From: a virus
Virus record (IMG/VR): IMGVR_UViG_3300042397_003072
Span: 1 to 37,999 of that record
Reading direction: 5' to 3' (one strand)
Length of the DNA: 37,999 bases
Part shown: one piece after another, positions 24,550-32,062 of the stretch
Layout of the letters: each line of letters starts with the position of its first letter
Position numbering within the stretch: position 1 is the stretch's first letter
Program-made: the position numbers and the translations under genes
The notes under the pieces: model-generated
Seen by the model: the letters and a program-made list of their open reading frames with translations, nothing else
The model's database searches: none
What the model was told of the DNA's origin: nothing

Positions 24550-26562
24550 ATGGCAAAAATACCCGCACTTGACGCAGTAAGAATTATCCCTAGGGACACC
24601 GAATTTCTAAACAGAAGATCCGGAAATCGCGGTGAAATCTTTTATGATCAAACAGCTAATACCCTGAGACTGTATGATGGAGTTACCTCTAGCGGTGTAA
24701 ATCTTGCCAAAGCTAATCTCACTAACGTGTCTAATACAGACTTCTTAGCCAAAGCAAATTCTGCAGGATTCAGCGGTGGAGTACAATCGGGGGTAGCTGG
24801 GAAAATAGCCTATTATCCCTCAAATGGCTCTCAAGTCAACGACTTAAATGCACTAACATGGTTGGATGATTCAACTAATACATTGATATTATCGGGTATT
24901 ATAGATATCACAGGGCAAAAAAATCGCATCAGATTTCATTGGGACACTCTAGCAGATCTCAACTCAGAAGTATCTCCGGTGGATTATCACGGTATGGTGG
25001 CACATGTGCATGACACAGGAAAATTATACTATGCTCATGCCGGGGCTTGGGTACCTGTAGCTAGCGAAGCTAGTCTAGCAGCCGGCCTAGCAGCTAGTCT
25101 ACAAAATTCCACAGCCTTGATTGCAGGCACTAACATAACCATTGACTTTGTCAATGATTCCAGCCAAGATATATATACCATTAATTCAATTACCAGCACA
25201 GGTGCTATCACTTTTGTAGGAACCACTATAGATTCAGCAGACAGTTCTGCTATTACATTTACTCCCACAGTGGCTTTTGACAGTGATATTATAGTTGGAA
25301 ACGCTATTGTATTTCCAGACGGTTCTTATCAGCAGACTAGTGCTGTGGGTGTTCCGGGACCTCAAGGACCCATTGGGCCGACAGGAGCGTCAGGAGCTGG
25401 AACGGGTGATGTTCTTAGCGCAGGCGGTGGATATATCGACAACGCTATCATACGATATGATGGTACTACAGGGACAATTATTCAAAATAGTTCCGCGACT
25501 ATATCAGATGCTGGGTTACTTACGGCTACCAACTTCAGCGGTGGTGGTGCGGCACTTACTGCGTTAAATGCCACTGAATTAACTTCAGGCACTGTACCAG
25601 ATGGTAGATTTCCAGCTACACTACCTGCAGTAAGCGGAGTGAATCTTACAGCACTGCCAGCCACACTGCCAGCTGCCAGTGGCGCGAATCTTACTGCGTT
25701 AAACGCAACTGCACTTACCAGCGGCACTGTGCCTGTTTTGAGATTAGGAGCATCTGGGACTAGAGACAATACCACATACCTTAGAGGCGACAATACGTGG
25801 GCCACAGTTTCAGGCGGTGGCGCAGCATCGGATAGTTTTGCTACCATAGCTGTCGCAGGTCAAAGTTCAGTGGTAGCTGATTCGGCTACAGATACCCTAA
25901 CACTAGTAGGTGCAGGCGGTATTACTATTACAACTAATGCGACCACTGACACCATAACTATTACAGGCTCAGGCGGTGCAGCATCAGATAGTTTTGCTAC
26001 CATAGCGGTGGCTGGCCAATCAAGTGTTGTGGCAGATTCAGCCACCGATACTCTTACTATAGCCGCGGGTACAGGAATCTCAATCACCACCGATGCTGGC
26101 ACAGACACTGTGACTATCACTAATACTGTGTCAGCAGGCGCCACTACATTTGCCGCTCTGACTGACAATGCTGGATTAACTGTAGATCAGTTCTATCTGC
26201 CAGCAATCACAAGATTAAATGTTACTGCAAACGGAGCATCGGCATACAGATTTGACCAATATGGTACCACAGATGACCCTACAGTATTTGCCATCAATGC
26301 CACTACTATAGCATTTAATTTAGCCGGAGCTATGAGCCATCCTTTCTTGATACAAGACAACACTGGTACAAATTATAACACTGGGTTAGTACACGTCGCT
26401 ACCGATGGCACAGTTAGTACAGGATCAGCTGCACAAGGTAAAACATCGGGTACATTATATTGGAAGATTCCGGATAGTATCAGCGGCAACTATAGATACC
26501 AGTGTGGTTCTCATGCTGCTATGGTAGGAACCATCACAATCAAGAACTTTGGCAGTATTTAA
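24550..26562 (+). CDS. Tail fibre with collagen-like stretch and cupredoxin-like C-terminal domain
   Basis: 670 residues. The N-terminus (EFLNRRSGNRGEIFYDQTAN) is a common phage fibre attachment type. Residues 267-284 are collagen-like G-x-y triplets (GVP GPQ GPI GPT GAS GAG). A 52-residue unit beginning AASDSFATIAVAGQ is duplicated in tandem (25822-25977 and 25978-26133). The last 100 or so residues look like a cupredoxin: His597 (MSHPFLI), then YRYQCGSHAAMVG with C652, H655 and M658, which are the four positions of a type-1 copper site. It is the only plus-strand gene between the island and the neck genes, and shares its promoter region with the island. The fibre class is secure; copper binding is inferred. 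Confidence 0.8.
   Translation: MAKIPALDAVRIIPRDTEFLNRRSGNRGEIFYDQTANTLRLYDGVTSSGVNLAKANLTNVSNTDFLAKANSAGFSGGVQSGVAGKIAYYPSNGSQVNDLNALTWLDDSTNTLILSGIIDITGQKNRIRFHWDTLADLNSEVSPVDYHGMVAHVHDTGKLYYAHAGAWVPVASEASLAAGLAASLQNSTALIAGTNITIDFVNDSSQDIYTINSITSTGAITFVGTTIDSADSSAITFTPTVAFDSDIIVGNAIVFPDGSYQQTSAVGVPGPQGPIGPTGASGAGTGDVLSAGGGYIDNAIIRYDGTTGTIIQNSSATISDAGLLTATNFSGGGAALTALNATELTSGTVPDGRFPATLPAVSGVNLTALPATLPAASGANLTALNATALTSGTVPVLRLGASGTRDNTTYLRGDNTWATVSGGGAASDSFATIAVAGQSSVVADSATDTLTLVGAGGITITTNATTDTITITGSGGAASDSFATIAVAGQSSVVADSATDTLTIAAGTGISITTDAGTDTVTITNTVSAGATTFAALTDNAGLTVDQFYLPAITRLNVTANGASAYRFDQYGTTDDPTVFAINATTIAFNLAGAMSHPFLIQDNTGTNYNTGLVHVATDGTVSTGSAAQGKTSGTLYWKIPDSISGNYRYQCGSHAAMVGTITIKNFGSI
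25822..26133 (+). repeat. Tandem 156-bp repeat in the fibre gene
   Basis: Two adjacent in-frame copies (25822-25977 and 25978-26133) encode similar 52-residue beta units, each beginning AASDSFATIAVAGQSSVVAD. The first bases of the copies differ at synonymous sites (GCATCG versus GCATCA), so the duplication is not very recent. Confidence 0.8.
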
Positions 26563-26837
26563 TTTTTCTGTGCCTGTGACCAGTCTTTGAGTCTAGTTTC
26601 TAATTTTTTTCTTATAGCTGTGATATCCTGCTTCATCTCACCGCCCATGGTAGGCAGCTGTCGACTATAGACCATTTCCATGTGCATGCTGTCTAATTTT
26701 TTTATCTCTGCAATCAGTTTATTCAATAATTGTTGAGATTCTTGCTTAGATGCACCGTCAGGCATGCTATCGATAGCAGTGCGATATTTGTCACAGTCCT
26801 CTTGAAATCTACTGGACCTTTGTAATAGATTTGACAT
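26559..26837 (-). CDS. Small helical protein of unknown function
   Basis: 92 residues, almost entirely predicted helix, with leucine-rich segments (QQLLNKLIAEIKKL, IRKKLETRLKDW) compatible with a coiled coil. No membrane span, cysteines or catalytic motif. It is the last gene of the minus-strand neck operon, overlaps the upstream gene by 29 bases, and its stop codon overlaps that of the convergent fibre. It could be a small assembly factor; nothing in the sequence proves that. Confidence 0.6.
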   Translation of the reverse strand: MSNLLQRSSRFQEDCDKYRTAIDSMPDGASKQESQQLLNKLIAEIKKLDSMHMEMVYSRQLPTMGGEMKQDITAIRKKLETRLKDWSQAQKN

Positions 26838-27207
26838 TTTCTAACTCCAATATGGTTTCTATTTTTACACGTATTACTTGATTATTCAATGTGGTACGCA
26901 GACCCGAGTGCAGTTGTTTGGGCAAGCAATCTAAATCTGCCCAACACACCGTTTTTGATGCCAGAGTCAAAAACTCTTGATCAACCACGCAGACATATGT
27001 GCCATATTCAAACCCACGATCTTCAGACAGATATAATTCTATAGGTACTATACGACCCTGTGCATATTGACTAAGTAATATTTCTGCATCTTCTAGGAGG
27101 CTAAGACTACGCTGAAATGTAGGCACAGTCCAGCGTTCTGCATCTAAGATCAGAAGAATTCTACCTGTGGTTTTGGCTAAAAATAGCAGTCCGGCACGCT
27201 GTTGCAT
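26809..27207 (-). CDS. Small protein with Nudix-like N-terminus but no Nudix box
   Basis: 132 residues. The first 35 (AGLLFLAKTTGRILLILDAERWTVPTF) resemble the first strands of a Nudix fold, with the aromatic/proline segment that usually precedes the GG of Nudix enzymes. The catalytic Nudix box (GX5EX7REUXEEXGU) is absent; instead the conserved-looking stretch is LYLSEDRGFEYGTYVCVV. It is therefore probably not a hydrolase, or only a distant relative. It follows gp15 by 14 bases in the neck operon and may have a structural or assembly role. Family assignment is weak. Confidence 0.5.
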   Translation of the reverse strand: MQQRAGLLFLAKTTGRILLILDAERWTVPTFQRSLSLLEDAEILLSQYAQGRIVPIELYLSEDRGFEYGTYVCVVDQEFLTLASKTVCWADLDCLPKQLHSGLRTTLNNQVIRVKIETILELENVKSITKVQ

Positions 27208-27221
27208 CTGTGTACTTAGCG

Positions 27222-28775
27222 TTAGATCATCCTAAAGTTCCAACGTCCTGGCGCATACTCACCTTCAAAGGCCTTGAGCCATTGGGTGCCGTCCCATTTG
27301 TATTTGATACCTGTACGGATGTTTTGGATATAGGTCGCTGTGAAATCTTGGCCAGCAACAGCAGCATCTTGTAAAGTATTATCATCGGGATCCCATATTG
27401 TAGACCAGGTAGCTCCAGTCCATTCAATAATCGAATTTGCTTTTATAATAGGATCTGTGCCGTCTTGATTTTCCCATGATGAATCGTTGTTGCTGGGGTC
27501 TCTCCATGCCTGCGGTCCGCGATAAGGCACATTGGTGCTGTCTGCGGGATTGCTTGGGTATTCAATGAATCCACCACGATTCACACTGTTGTTGACATCA
27601 TCTAACATCAAAAATCTCAAACCTACAGGAATACCAGCATGATTACCATAAACTTCTAGAGGATTGTACTTATAGGGATCGATGATAGCATCTACTGTGC
27701 CTCTAGTTTCTATAGCACTTGCTATGTCTGTGTTAGCAGGATATGTATCCGGATCCAGAGTCACAGCCAACACAGTTCTGTCTAGAGGATTGATCACGAA
27801 CGTGCCAACGATTTCACTGTCATCCTCTTTGAGGAAAAACACATCGCTACCCGGAACGTATCCGCCCTGCACTTCTAGGATACGATCCCATTCTATAGGT
27901 TCACCATTTTTATATTCCTGTTGAGCAAGTCCCAATGACAGCACAGCTGAGTCTGGATTTACTAGAGTTAGGTCATATTGATTATCTGTGAGATTACCTG
28001 TGTTAGATTTAAACAGCAGAACTCTATATCTGTTAGAAGTTGTAGTAAATGAACCTTTGGCACGATTGTACACCAAACTCTCTAAATCTACTATATCACC
28101 GCTTTCCATAAACACATTCGAAATCACACTTTGAACAATACCTAATTTTTTAACTTTTGCAGGAGCAGTGATATAGATTGGAATTTCAAAGTCCAAGGTA
28201 CACACATCTATTTCACTTTCTGCTCCGGCAGGAATAGTTCTTGAGGTAAAGTTAGTGCTGGTAAGATATAACGTGCTGAGACTAGTCCAGTCTAGATAGT
28301 TGTCTGTGGTCTGCAGTTCCAAACTGGGATTAAACAACACTAATATTTGTTCTAATAGTTGCAGTTTCTGATCAGTGTTTGAAGTCCATATGTCTGCCTT
28401 CATGGTCATCTTGAAAGGTGTTGGCGCAAGTCTTTCTACGGTGTAGTTGCCGCCTTGCACATTCTGATATTCTCTAGTTCCTGCAGCATCTGTAAATCTG
28501 CGTTCCCTTACATGCACCTTAGAAACAAATGTAGGATCACTGAGTCTAGAAGTATCCATTTCTAGAGCACTGATGTAACAGCTGATCTTGGGCACTGAAC
28601 TCATTTTATTTTCTGAATTTTCTTTGATTATGGCAGCTACCTGGCGGGTCATGTCACCATAGCTCACAGGCACACTGATCTCATCACCATTGCCTGCCTT
28701 GTATTTGAAGCCTATGAACACACGCATGAACTGCGTGACATATCGTCTTATTTGCCCGTCATAAAAAAAATCCAT
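27222..28775 (-). CDS. 15: Tail sheath terminator / stabiliser (T4 gp15-like)
   Basis: 517 residues against 272 in T4 gp15. The N-terminus MDFFYDGQIRRYVTQFMRVF parallels T4 gp15 (FYNSSMRRYATLMGDLF), followed by VPVSYGDMTRQ (T4 VPITYASKEH), PKISCYISALEMD and PFKMTMKADIWT...LEQILVLFNP (T4 PIKMIYELSIFT...VEQILPYFQP). These shared landmarks in order support the call. gp15 caps the tail tube and sheath and joins the tail to the neck. The extra C-terminal half carries short GQDFTATYIQNIRTGIKYKW-type segments, possibly decoration. It starts one base inside the end of the gp14-like gene (TAATG). Confidence 0.8.
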   Translation of the reverse strand: MDFFYDGQIRRYVTQFMRVFIGFKYKAGNGDEISVPVSYGDMTRQVAAIIKENSENKMSSVPKISCYISALEMDTSRLSDPTFVSKVHVRERRFTDAAGTREYQNVQGGNYTVERLAPTPFKMTMKADIWTSNTDQKLQLLEQILVLFNPSLELQTTDNYLDWTSLSTLYLTSTNFTSRTIPAGAESEIDVCTLDFEIPIYITAPAKVKKLGIVQSVISNVFMESGDIVDLESLVYNRAKGSFTTTSNRYRVLLFKSNTGNLTDNQYDLTLVNPDSAVLSLGLAQQEYKNGEPIEWDRILEVQGGYVPGSDVFFLKEDDSEIVGTFVINPLDRTVLAVTLDPDTYPANTDIASAIETRGTVDAIIDPYKYNPLEVYGNHAGIPVGLRFLMLDDVNNSVNRGGFIEYPSNPADSTNVPYRGPQAWRDPSNNDSSWENQDGTDPIIKANSIIEWTGATWSTIWDPDDNTLQDAAVAGQDFTATYIQNIRTGIKYKWDGTQWLKAFEGEYAPGRWNFRMI

Positions 28776-30166
28776 TATTCGTCCGCCTGTGGTCTAAGTG
28801 CCTTGGTAAGGCTTTGTTTTTCTTCAGTCACATGTCCATCTATAGTAGTCACTGTGGTGTTGTTAACAAAAGTGGCCTTTTGTGTCTGACGAATATCTTT
28901 GCCAACATAGGTGTCGCCCACGCCTACGTCACTGGCACCAAGATTGTTCATGGTCATACGTACATTGTCCTCAAATTTGCGCCATCTAGATCCGTCGAAT
29001 CTGAATAGTCTATTAGGCAAGTAATCTGTTCTGAGTGCAAACTGTCCCACAGTGGGGTTAATAGGAAATGCAATGCCTGCGGTAAACGGAGCACCGTTGG
29101 GAGGAACACCATCACGAGTGAGATATCCATTGTATCCGTCGCCGTCTGCAGGCATCAGCACAGAACTAGCAGTCTGTCCTACGTAAACAGGATCACCGTT
29201 GGTGTCATATAATAAATTTCCATCCTCATCAGTAGCCTGCGTAGCAGCATCTACAGTCACTGCCGTGGCATCTGTTGATGCAATTTCAGCAGTACCATCG
29301 TCTGTTCTCTGCAAGGTGTAGAACTTGCTGGTGTCATAACCACTCTTAGGAGCATCTGCTTCTGCTTGATTTAACACAGCTGAAGTAATCTGCATTTCTT
29401 TGTTGTAGGTTGATATAATATCTTTGAGTGTGTCTGCTATTGCATAGTAGGTTCCATTGGGTGGTGCTATCCCAGTAACTTCTTGAACGACTTCATACTT
29501 CTTACCGTCTGCACCAGTAACAATGTCACCGGGATAGTATGTGATATTTGAATTATAGGCCCCACGATCTGCATCTGTGTTGGCGATACCATCTAAGATC
29601 TGTTTGTATTCTTGGCTGTCTACCAATGGTTTACATTTTGCTCGATATAGATGCGGGTACCATGTCACAGAAAATCCTTCTGCTGCCCTGCTAACTTCTT
29701 CAATGACATAGAATCTTTTCAGCGCATACTGTAGATCATTCAGAGCATACTCGTCAGTGAGGTGCGGTAGTTCTATGACATCACCTGCCATGATTTTTCT
29801 ACCAATTTTTTCCACAGTATCTGTGATATGAAAGGTGATAAAAATAGTGTCATTCTGTAGAAACAGTCCAAATTGGCTGAGATTGAAATCTATGTCTGAC
29901 AGGTTATACACACCTCTAAGCAGATAAATGTCTGGATCATATTTGCGATCACGATTTTCTAAGAACAACAGATCCTGTATATTAAAAGGATCGTCGGCAG
30001 TATATGTAGGTGTTGAGGGTGTGTTGCCCTGCACAGCAGAAGCGGGCCCGAGATATTTGTGCACCAGCACATCTGTGCCACCAACCTGGAACATTTCCCA
30101 GATGGTGTTATCTATAAAACGGTAATCATTGCCTTTTTGAGGCCGGTAGAGACTGAGTCTTGGCAT
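28775..30166 (-). CDS. 14: Neck protein (T4 gp14-like)
   Basis: The start at 30166 (MPRLSLYRPQKG) is chosen because the late element at 30174-30180 predicts transcription from about 30168; an ATG two codons earlier at 30172 is possible. It has 463 residues. The centre (GDVIELPHLTDEYALNDLQY ... FYVIEEV) matches the type of region where T4 gp14 has GDLIYFP...FEINWVE. gp14 forms the neck with gp13, where the tail attaches to the head. Its position, directly before gp15 and divergent from gp13, supports the assignment. Residues about 200-400 are a low-conservation insertion. Longer than T4 gp14 (256). Confidence 0.65.
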   Translation of the reverse strand: MPRLSLYRPQKGNDYRFIDNTIWEMFQVGGTDVLVHKYLGPASAVQGNTPSTPTYTADDPFNIQDLLFLENRDRKYDPDIYLLRGVYNLSDIDFNLSQFGLFLQNDTIFITFHITDTVEKIGRKIMAGDVIELPHLTDEYALNDLQYALKRFYVIEEVSRAAEGFSVTWYPHLYRAKCKPLVDSQEYKQILDGIANTDADRGAYNSNITYYPGDIVTGADGKKYEVVQEVTGIAPPNGTYYAIADTLKDIISTYNKEMQITSAVLNQAEADAPKSGYDTSKFYTLQRTDDGTAEIASTDATAVTVDAATQATDEDGNLLYDTNGDPVYVGQTASSVLMPADGDGYNGYLTRDGVPPNGAPFTAGIAFPINPTVGQFALRTDYLPNRLFRFDGSRWRKFEDNVRMTMNNLGASDVGVGDTYVGKDIRQTQKATFVNNTTVTTIDGHVTEEKQSLTKALRPQADE

Positions 30167-30173
30167 AGTCATA

Positions 30174-30180
30174 TATTTAC
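30174..30180 (-). promoter_or_regulatory. Late promoter for the gp14-gp15 operon
   Basis: Reads GTAAATA on the minus strand, one change from ATAAATA. The predicted start is about 30168, two bases before the ATG at 30166. It lies back to back with the plus-strand element at 30188-30194. Confidence 0.55.
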
Positions 30181-30187
30181 CGCTGCA

Positions 30188-30194
30188 ATAAATA
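30188..30194 (+). promoter_or_regulatory. Late promoter for gp13, predicted leaderless
   Basis: ATAAATA with five bases to the A of the ATG at 30200, so the predicted transcript begins on the start codon. No Shine-Dalgarno is visible before the ATG. Confidence 0.7.
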
Positions 30195-30199
30195 AGAGT

Positions 30200-30958
30200 A
30201 TGAGCACAACTGATCAAGCAAAACAACAGGTTTTCGACTACTGTAAGGCCATGCTGGGCGACGGCATGATCGACATAGAACTAGACCCCATACACTACGA
30301 AACTGCCCTAAACCGCAGCCTAGCAGTATTTCGGCAGCGCAGCGACAACGCCGTAGAGGAAAGTTATTGTTTTCTAACCATAACTGAAAGCATTAACGAG
30401 TATATCCTACCTAAAGAAATACAACAGGTTCGACAGATATTCCGTCGTTCAGTAGGATCTAGAACAGGTAATGGCACGGGCGGTACTGTGTTTGAACCCT
30501 TTAACTTGGCCTACTCTAATACCTATCTGTTGTCATCGACTAATATGGGCGGATTGGCCACATATGAATTATTCTCACAGTATCAAGAACTGATAGGTAA
30601 AATGTTTGGGTCTTTTATAAACTTCACATGGCATCCGCAGAGCCATAAATTGATCATACATCAGCGTCCCAGAGGTGAAGAGTCAGTGATGCTACAGGTC
30701 TATAACACCAAACCTGACTTTGCCATCATAGATGACATATATTCCGGACAGTGGATCAAGGACTATACCTTGGCCAACTGCAAGATGATGCTGGGCCAGG
30801 CTCGCGAAAAATTCGCACAGATAGCAGGACCACAGGGCGGATCAGGCCTCAACGGTGCTGCCATGAAAACTGAAGCTACTGCAGAAATGGAAAAACTAGT
30901 GGATGATCTAATGAAACTGGTACCCGGCGGCAGTGGTTATTCTTGGATAATTGGCTAA
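30200..30958 (+). CDS. 13: Neck protein (T4 gp13-like)
   Basis: The frame is open from upstream, but the start is put at 30200 (MSTTDQAKQQVFDYC), because ATAAATA ends six bases before it and the N-terminus then matches the family. 252 residues. The opening (FDYCKAMLGDGMIDIELDP, then ALNRSLAVFRQRSDNAVEES) follows the gp13 pattern of a short CLRxLG-like helix, an acidic beta turn and a helix. The later WIKDYTLANCKMMLGQAREKF corresponds to the WLKRYTxALxKxxxGxNL region of gp13. gp13 forms the neck ring to which the completed tail joins. It is on the opposite strand from gp14 and gp15, unlike the co-directional order in T4. Confidence 0.7.
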   Translation: MSTTDQAKQQVFDYCKAMLGDGMIDIELDPIHYETALNRSLAVFRQRSDNAVEESYCFLTITESINEYILPKEIQQVRQIFRRSVGSRTGNGTGGTVFEPFNLAYSNTYLLSSTNMGGLATYELFSQYQELIGKMFGSFINFTWHPQSHKLIIHQRPRGEESVMLQVYNTKPDFAIIDDIYSGQWIKDYTLANCKMMLGQAREKFAQIAGPQGGSGLNGAAMKTEATAEMEKLVDDLMKLVPGGSGYSWIIG

Positions 30959-30964
30959 AAACTC

Positions 30965-30993
30965 TTGACCTTGTGATTGATCTATAGTATACT
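30965..30993 (+). promoter_or_regulatory. Sigma-70-type promoter
   Basis: TTGACC (30965-30970), a 17-base spacer, and TATACT (30988-30993) form a near-consensus host-type promoter. The start is predicted around 31000, followed by AAGGAG (about 31002) and the ATG at 31014. It differs from the late elements around it and suggests early transcription of the kinase. Confidence 0.8.
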
Positions 30994-31013
30994 GTCTTTG
31001 TAAGGAGACATTT

Positions 31014-31685
31014 ATGATTATAGGGGTATGTGGTTTTATTGGCAGCGGCAAGGACACAGTCGCAGACTATCTGGTTAACTTTCACGAATTTAGACGAGAA
31101 TCATTTGCCAGCACACTGAAAGATGCGGTAGCAGCAGTATTTGGTTGGGACAGAACCATGCTGGAAGGTCGTACCAAAGCCGCTCGTGAATGGCGCGAGC
31201 AGGTAGATCCATGGTGGGCCAAACGCTTGGATATGCCTACGCTGACTCCACGATGGGTTCTGCAGTATTGGGGCACAGAAGTCTGTAGAAAATCATTCCA
31301 CGATGACATATGGATAGCCAGCCTAGAAAACAAACTGCGCAATTCACAGGATCATGTGGTAATCTCAGACTGCCGTTTTCCTAATGAAATTGCCAGTATA
31401 CGCAATGCAGGGGGTAGGATCATCTGGGTACAACGTGGTCCATTACCTGAGTGGTATGACACCGCAGTGGCAGCTAATCAAGGATATAATTGGGCACATC
31501 AAAATCTTAAAATGCTTAAGATACATGCTTCGGAGACTGCTTGGGTAGGCACAGAGTTTGATCATGTCTTGATCAACGATCACAGCATAGACGAACTCTA
31601 CGACACAGTGAAATCAATAGTCAGCAACGAGATCACCCTGACGCCAAGTGACTCCTTCTTTGCTCAGAACGCCAGCACAGTTTAG
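31014..31685 (+). CDS. 1: Deoxynucleoside monophosphate kinase (T4 gene 1-like)
   Basis: 223 residues. The phosphate-binding loop GFIGSGKDTVADYL (about 7-20) has the SGKDT core seen in T4 gp1 (SGVKRSGKDT). It is followed by LKDAVAAVFGW (T4 IKDALAYAWG), LQYWGTEVCRKSF (T4 LMQALGTDLIVNNF) and VVISDCRFPNEIASIRNAGG (the distal acid/Arg region). These enzymes make dNDPs from dNMPs for phage DNA synthesis in the cytoplasm. It is served by its own sigma-70 promoter, so it is probably expressed early. Its 3' end overlaps the convergent HNH-like gene by 72 bases. Confidence 0.85.
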   Translation: MIIGVCGFIGSGKDTVADYLVNFHEFRRESFASTLKDAVAAVFGWDRTMLEGRTKAAREWREQVDPWWAKRLDMPTLTPRWVLQYWGTEVCRKSFHDDIWIASLENKLRNSQDHVVISDCRFPNEIASIRNAGGRIIWVQRGPLPEWYDTAVAANQGYNWAHQNLKMLKIHASETAWVGTEFDHVLINDHSIDELYDTVKSIVSNEITLTPSDSFFAQNASTV

Positions 31686-31949
31686 GCATATGGTTTTGAG
31701 ATTCGCAGGACGGCAGTTGTCTAGATTGCCGTCCATGTGAAACACTCTAAAAACTTCCGCATGCGGGGAACGAAACCCGCATTTTTCACACTGAGATTTC
31801 ATTTTATAACCACTGCGTAGCCATCTCGGTACACCGGTGTATAATCCATGAGCCATACAGATTTCACAAAGACTTCTGTAGTAGGTCTTGGAATTTTTCT
31901 TGTAGTTCACAGCACATGGCCTTGCACCACACTTGCACATCGGTCTCAT
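31614..31949 (-). CDS. HNH-like zinc protein
   Basis: 111 residues with CxC and CxxC pairs (C5, C7; C28, C31; C54, C57; C88, C91) that probably bind zinc. The core FRVFHMDGNLDNCRPANL (about 67-84), then KTICLNCAG, is the His-Asn part of an HNH nuclease, but the final His that normally follows CxxC is absent (CLNCAG). It may be a degenerate homing endonuclease or a DNA-binding relative common in T4-like phages. The late element TAAATA (31955-31960) predicts a transcript starting exactly on its ATG. It overlaps the convergent kinase gene by 72 bases. Catalytic activity is doubtful. Confidence 0.6.
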   Translation of the reverse strand: MRPMCKCGARPCAVNYKKNSKTYYRSLCEICMAHGLYTGVPRWLRSGYKMKSQCEKCGFRSPHAEVFRVFHMDGNLDNCRPANLKTICLNCAGVLSKEGVTWRQGDLVADY

Positions 31950-31954
31950 AAAGA

Positions 31955-31960
31955 TATTTA
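31955..31960 (-). promoter_or_regulatory. Late-promoter-like element, predicted leaderless
   Basis: TAAATA on the minus strand, with five bases to the A of the ATG at 31949. The base preceding the hexamer is T rather than A, so it is a variant of the late consensus. Confidence 0.5.
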
Positions 31961-32025
31961 ACGTATCTATACCTTTTCCACCCCTTTTATCCTGATATTA
32001 ACCATCCATTTTTCCAGTTGACGGC

Positions 32026-32031
32026 TAAATA
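32026..32031 (+). promoter_or_regulatory. Late-promoter-like element before the sheath gene
   Basis: TAAATA at 32026-32031 predicts a start near 32037 and a 26-base leader containing CAGGAGA (from about 32049), a strong ribosome site for the ATG at 32063. This leader contrasts with the leaderless late genes nearby. Confidence 0.5.
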
Positions 32032-32062
32032 TTATGAGCAACTATTACCAGGAGAAAATGGG

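Noticed and set aside
26559-26580. A shared terminator between the convergent fibre and helical-protein genes
   Set aside because: Only an imperfect GGCA...TGCC pairing is seen, with no clear T-run at the right place.
31708-31734. Perfect 8-bp inverted repeat GGACGGCA/TGCCGTCC past the kinase gene
   Set aside because: The loop is 11 bases, no T-run follows on either strand, and it lies in the coding sequence of the HNH-like gene (DGNLDNCRP). Not called a terminator.
32018-32062. TTG at 32018 as the sheath start
   Set aside because: The ATG at 32063 has AGGAG at the right distance and gives the typical sheath N-terminus; the TTG would lie before the predicted transcript start.
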